From Paraburkholderia sp. BL9I2N2 (GTDB lineage Bacteria; Pseudomonadota; Gammaproteobacteria; Burkholderiales; Burkholderiaceae), in contig NZ_SMGP01000004.1 in the NCBI RefSeq assembly GCF_004339745.1, positions 434,001 through 498,000 on the forward strand: DNA of 64,000 nt, read 5' to 3'. Below the pieces are notes generated by a model, which was not told where the DNA came from, made no database searches, and was given only the letters and a program-made list of their open reading frames with translations. Positions 60,583 to 64,000 of this stretch are shown here, piece by piece. Positions within the stretch are counted from its first letter, which is position 1. Each line of letters starts with the position of its first letter. A program made the translations under genes and the position numbers.

Positions 60583-61287
60583 CTACTTTTTCACCCGACG
60601 ACCCACGCTGAGCTGCCAGTAACGCTCAGTCGCGAAGATGTCGTCGTAATTGCCCGCGCCGAACGCGCGCAACTGGCTTTGGTAAGCGTTGACCGCCTCG
60701 CGTTTGAGTTGCGCGCGGCGCTGCGCATCGATCGTGTGGCCGGCGCTCGGACTGGCCGGCGTTGCGACGATGCCGCGCTGCGCGAGATCGGCGAGCCGCG
60801 CCTGCACCACGCCGGGCGTGCGCCGGTGAATCGCTTCCTCGTAACCGAACCAGGTCAGATGTGACAGGCGTGGCAGGATTTCACAGCAGGCTTCGAAGAC
60901 TCGCACGTGATCGTCGTGATACAGGCCGAGCGGCATCAGCAACGTGTTGGCGGTGCTGCGGTAGATAGTTTCCTCGAGCGCCGCCGCCATTTTGCTGATG
61001 GAGGGCGAGTCCAGATACTGGCTGTCGCGAAACGGCATGCGCAGCGGAATCGCGTCGAGTACTTCGAGTGCGCGGTTGTCTTCCAGCGTGCGTTCGTGGA
61101 TGGCCTGATGGGCGTCCGTGAAGCCCGACTTTTCATCCCATTCGGTATGCATTGGCTGCTCGGGTGGGGCGGCGAAGACCGTGCAGACCGCGGCGTCGGG
61201 ATGGGCGGCGAGCAATGCGCCGCAACTGAAGACGGCGTCGTCGAAATGGGGCGAGACAATGAAAAGGCGTGGGCTGGTTTCGCTCAT
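60583..61287 (-). CDS. PIG-L/LmbE-family deacetylase
   Basis: A 234-residue protein. The zinc-binding motif SPHFDDAVFSCGALLAAHPD is near the N-terminus and the second metal His is in LYHDDHVRVF. Members remove N-acetyl groups from N-acetylglucosamine-containing small molecules or lipids. It lies right after the AEP cassette on the opposite strand; a link with phosphonate-decorated glycans is attractive but unproven. ATG 61287 was chosen over 61308 as nearest to the domain. Confidence 0.87.
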   Translation of the reverse strand: MSETSPRLFIVSPHFDDAVFSCGALLAAHPDAAVCTVFAAPPEQPMHTEWDEKSGFTDAHQAIHERTLEDNRALEVLDAIPLRMPFRDSQYLDSPSISKMAAALEETIYRSTANTLLMPLGLYHDDHVRVFEACCEILPRLSHLTWFGYEEAIHRRTPGVVQARLADLAQRGIVATPASPSAGHTIDAQRRAQLKREAVNAYQSQLRAFGAGNYDDIFATERYWQLSVGRRVKK

Positions 61288-61540
61288 GGGACGTGTGATG
61301 GTTCGCAACGCGCGGGCCGTTGGCGAGGCCGTTCGAGGCTCGAGCGTCGCGCCGGTGCTTGGAAAAATGCGGCGTCACATCAGCTTAGGCGGAATCGTCG
61401 CGGCTTGCGCGGCGGGTTTGTGGTGCGCAATCCGCGTGCCTGATCGTGATGGCCGTGCTGATCGGGTCGAGGGTTCCCGTAGAGGCTCACCCTGGTGGGA
61501 CGGAGGCTTCCTGAATTGGCTCACCATTCGAGACAAAAAA

Positions 61541-63016
61541 CTACGCTCCTTCCGCCGTCAACCCCGCCGCGCGGCTGAACGCCGCCACCATGCCCGCGAC
61601 GATATCCTCGCGCAGCCGGCCGTCCACCATTTTCAGCGCATACGACGGATGCCACGTCGGCACGATCAGCCGCCCACCGTGGTCGATGGTCTGCCCCAGA
61701 TATTCGGACAGATTGACGTGCGCGCCCGTCAACGCCTTCAGCGCCGTCGCGCCGAGCGTGACGACCACGCGCGGCGCGATTTGCGTGAGTTCGTGTTCCA
61801 GCCAGTACTGGCAAGCTTCGACCTCGCGCCGCGCGGGCGTGCGGTGGACGCGCTGCTGCTCCAGCGTTTCCCACTTGTAATGCTTGACGGCATAAGTCAG
61901 ATAGAGCGCCGCGCGGTCGAGGCCGGCGCGCGCGAGCACCGTATCGAGCAGTTGACCGGCGGGCCCGGTGAAGGGCGCGCCGTGCTGGTTTTCGTGCTCG
62001 CCGGGTTGTTCGCCGACCACCATGAGCGCCGCCTGAGCCGGACCGGCGCCCGCGACGGCCTGCTTCGCGTTGCGCCACAACGCGCAGCGCCGGCAGGTAG
62101 CCAGCGGGCCGGTGGGCTCGCGCAGCGGTGGCGTCACCGCCGAATATTCGAGCGGCGGCATCTCCGGAACGGTGACGGTGCCACTCTGCGCGCCGAGACG
62201 GCTACGCTCGCGCGCAAGCTGTGCGGGCAGCGGCGGACCCACAGGCGGCGTTCTCCAGTAACGCAGCGGCACGGGCGCCGGCGCTCCATTGAAGGCGCTG
62301 GCGTAATACGCGAGCCAGAGCGCCTCGGTGGGTTCGCTGGTCGTGGCTTCGCCGGCCATGGCGCCGGGTGGTAACGCCTCGGTGGTTAGCGGATTCTGCT
62401 GCTGGTGCTCGGGGCAAGAGGTCTCGCCGTCATCCGCTGCCAGCCGGCTGATTCGCAGCAACATGCCGTTCCAGAAAACCGCGCCTTGCGGCGTCGCCAG
62501 CATCCAGGTGGAATCGCCCATGCGCTCGGCAAAGCGCTCGGCGGCCTGCGCCAGCAGATCATGATGCGGCTCGTACCAGCCGACGAATTCAGGCGCTCCC
62601 ATGGACGGATCGCGCCGCCTGAACAGGGTGAGTGTCACCAGATCATTGGTTTCGTGCTCGACCGACTGGATGCGCTGATCGAGCAGCGCGCCGTCGGCGT
62701 CCTGCGGATCGAGGACGTGGCGCTCGCCGTGCGTCCAACGCCACAGGATGCGGTAGAGCAGGGACCAGCGGTCCGGCGCGCAAAAGCAGGCCGCCGTTTT
62801 CAGCCAGGCGAGCAGTTCGCGAGGAATGGCGGGCGTGGCGACGACCGGGGCGGCGGAGTTGTCTTGTGTGTTTGCGCTGCCGGTGCCCGAGCCGACCGAC
62901 TCACACGAATCGAATTCAACCCACTCGATCCGCTCCGGCTCGACGCCTTGCCGCAGCAGTTCCCGCGCCGCGCGGCGCCAGTCGGCAAAAGACGGTTCGA
63001 TTGAAATGCGTTTCAT
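61541..63016 (-). CDS. udgX: UdgX-type uracil-DNA glycosylase fused to DUF4130
   Basis: The 491-residue fusion protein starts with a DUF4130 domain (to about 270; LKTAACFCAPDRWSLLYRIL). The UDG domain begins near 300 with CRRC (Fe-S ligands), then the active-site motif GEQPGEHENQHGAPF (from 335) and the UdgX-specific insertion QRVHRTP with the His (about 391) that bonds covalently to uracil-excised DNA in characterised UdgX. The KC of family-4 UDGs is KH here, as in UdgX. It is controlled by a LexA box 57 bases upstream. The rSAM gene usually paired with it is not adjacent. Confidence 0.9.
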   Translation of the reverse strand: MKRISIEPSFADWRRAARELLRQGVEPERIEWVEFDSCESVGSGTGSANTQDNSAAPVVATPAIPRELLAWLKTAACFCAPDRWSLLYRILWRWTHGERHVLDPQDADGALLDQRIQSVEHETNDLVTLTLFRRRDPSMGAPEFVGWYEPHHDLLAQAAERFAERMGDSTWMLATPQGAVFWNGMLLRISRLAADDGETSCPEHQQQNPLTTEALPPGAMAGEATTSEPTEALWLAYYASAFNGAPAPVPLRYWRTPPVGPPLPAQLARERSRLGAQSGTVTVPEMPPLEYSAVTPPLREPTGPLATCRRCALWRNAKQAVAGAGPAQAALMVVGEQPGEHENQHGAPFTGPAGQLLDTVLARAGLDRAALYLTYAVKHYKWETLEQQRVHRTPARREVEACQYWLEHELTQIAPRVVVTLGATALKALTGAHVNLSEYLGQTIDHGGRLIVPTWHPSYALKMVDGRLREDIVAGMVAAFSRAAGLTAEGA

Positions 63017-63072
63017 GCGGACGCGCCGCGGCCATGCGCAACGTAACGCGCCAACCCATGCGGACAAAAACA

Positions 63073-63088
63073 CTGTATGGATGTACAG
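63073..63088. promoter_or_regulatory. LexA (SOS) box upstream of udgX
   Basis: CTGTATGGATGTACAG fits CTG-N10-CAG with a TGTACAG half identical to that of the box at 48683. Its position ahead of a DNA-repair gene supports function. Confidence 0.8.
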
Positions 63089-63157
63089 TATGCGCCTGAA
63101 CACCAGTCCGGATCAAGCGTGTCACGTCACGACTGCCAGGCCAGGGTCACGCAACGA

Positions 63158-63745
63158 CTACACGTTGCGCAAATCCTCCGGCGTGTCCACATCGCGCAAG
63201 ATGCCCGCATCGTCGACGTCCAGCCGCGTCACGTGCTGCGACATGAGCAAGGACCTGGCGCCGGTATCGCCGTCGAGCGCCAGCAGCGCGTCGCGATGCT
63301 CGACGCCGAAGCCGACCGGATGTCCACGCTGCCCCTGGTAAAACGGCGCGACCAGCGATGCGCCGCCGTCCAGCGCGCGCGCCACGTCTTCGATCGTGCT
63401 GGTGGCGATGCGCGGCATGTCCGCGAGCGCGACGATCCAGCCCTCGGCGCTCTCACTGGCTTCGACGCCGGCGGCGAGACTCGCGCCCATGCCGCGTTCG
63501 GCGTCCAGCGCGAACACCACGTCGCAACCGGCATCGTTCAGGAGCCGCGCGAGCGCGTCCGAACCCGGCCGCACCACGGCCAGCACTCGCGTCACGACCC
63601 GCAGCAGCCGATGCGCGGATTCATGCGCGACCGGTGTGCCGTCCGGCATGCACGCGAGCAGTTTATTGTGCAGGCCGTCCGGGTCGAAGCGCGAACCGAA
63701 GCCGGCGGCGAGCAACACGCCAGTGGCGAGCGAGGCGTAGGCCAT
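63158..63745 (-). CDS. MocA/MobA-like nucleotidyltransferase
   Basis: A 195-residue NTP transferase. The N-terminal nucleotide motif is LLAAGFGSRFDPDGLHNKLL, then GMGASLAAGVEASE, the metal Asp in VALADMPRI and GHPVGFGVEHRD. This is the pattern of molybdenum cofactor cytidylyltransferase (MocA) and relatives, usually encoded with xanthine-dehydrogenase-type enzymes or XdhC. No such genes are in the window to confirm it; they may lie beyond the right edge. ATG 63745 is the family-consistent start. Confidence 0.82.
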   Translation of the reverse strand: MAYASLATGVLLAAGFGSRFDPDGLHNKLLACMPDGTPVAHESAHRLLRVVTRVLAVVRPGSDALARLLNDAGCDVVFALDAERGMGASLAAGVEASESAEGWIVALADMPRIATSTIEDVARALDGGASLVAPFYQGQRGHPVGFGVEHRDALLALDGDTGARSLLMSQHVTRLDVDDAGILRDVDTPEDLRNV

Positions 63746-64000
63746 GGGCGGGCACCGGTAGAAAGGATGAGAAGAAAGGATGAGATCGATTGTGCGATGC
63801 AACGCAGCCACAGGCAAGCGCCAATGTCGATTCACGGCGCGGGACTGCCAAGGCCACGCCGCGCTCGCTGCGAAGCAGAAACGCCATGCGTGCACGGGCC
63901 CGATCCGCCTTGAAAGCAATGGCGAAGATAGACGTGAGCGCGTCGGCCACCGCATCCGCGCTAAGCGCACGCGCCAACGAACACAAACCCGAACGCGACC
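63746..64000. other. Right-edge stretch, no gene called
   Basis: A minus-strand frame entering from the edge looks partly coding (VADALTSIFAIAFKAD) but degrades before its stop and overlaps the MocA-like gene by about 80 bases. It was not called as a gene. Confidence 0.3.

Noticed and set aside
61118..62374. 418-codon plus-strand frame across the PIG-L and UdgX genes
   Set aside because: Overlaps two well-supported genes on the other strand and has shadow composition.
63663..64000. Possible ApbE-like or other gene end entering from the right edge on the minus strand
   Set aside because: VADALTSIFAIAFK looks coded, but the frame then degrades and overlaps the MocA-like gene by about 80 bases; more sequence to the right is needed to decide.
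1..64000. CRISPR arrays, tRNA/rRNA genes and intact insertion sequences
   Set aside because: No regularly spaced repeats, cloverleaf sequences or transposase motifs were seen; the only tandem repeat is the coding array in the adhesin.

Overview
The window looks like a stretch of a high-GC betaproteobacterial chromosome, most likely Paraburkholderia or a close Burkholderiaceae relative. This rests on gene content (an ESPR-type YadA adhesin, several LysR regulators, an MFS oxalate carrier with its 42-residue companion, a LexA-boxed UdgX/DUF4130 gene) and on composition. No database search was run. I see no rRNA, tRNA, CRISPR array or intact insertion sequence.

Left edge, 1-9.4 kb: a lower-GC, gene-poor, patchy region with a partial gene, small hypotheticals, a DUF2442 protein, a secreted protein and a truncated SRAP (YedK-like) remnant. 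It then holds an MscS channel fused to a cyclic-nucleotide-binding domain and a five-PAS orphan histidine kinase. From 10 to 26 kb: a divergent dkgB/LysR pair; a rhomboid protease tail to tail with a 52-residue membrane protein; an acyltransferase-3 protein divergent from a coupled OpgC/tannase-family pair; a Gly-rich exported protein; a YadGH-type ABC exporter; an amidase; a LuxR solo; an AraC regulator; DUF3830; and an RsbRD_N histidine kinase. A trimeric autotransporter adhesin follows at 26.6-29.4 kb.

From 29.6 to 44.7 kb lies an oxalate/organic-acid region. It holds an OxlT-type carrier with its small subunit, an MHS-family carrier, a GntR/FCD regulator, formyl-CoA:oxalate CoA-transferase (frc) broken by one extra G, an FAH-family protein, a decayed pntB-like gene, a LysR regulator, a second OxlT carrier, another LysR, an aldehyde dehydrogenase and a ketopantoate-reductase-like enzyme. 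Oxalyl-CoA decarboxylase is absent from the window. Two sets of repeated candidate operators tie the region together: TGATATATCA-type sites around the GntR gene, and a TTGCA(G)ATAGTTAAAGTTT motif upstream of LysR-linked genes.

From 45 to 56 kb are housekeeping and accessory genes: two LysE/RhtB exporters, a lipoprotein, YigZ, a small gene directly behind a near-perfect LexA box, an HCCA isomerase, a GGDEF protein, a stand-alone FtsI-type PBP, a TRIC channel and a chemoreceptor. The most distinctive module is at 56.3-60.3 kb: a three-gene 2-aminoethylphosphonate pathway (PEP mutase fused to a nucleotidyltransferase, phosphonopyruvate decarboxylase, AEP transaminase), which suggests nucleotidyl-activated phosphonate for decorating a macromolecule. 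It is followed by a PIG-L deacetylase, a LexA-boxed UdgX fusion and a MocA-like nucleotidyltransferase.
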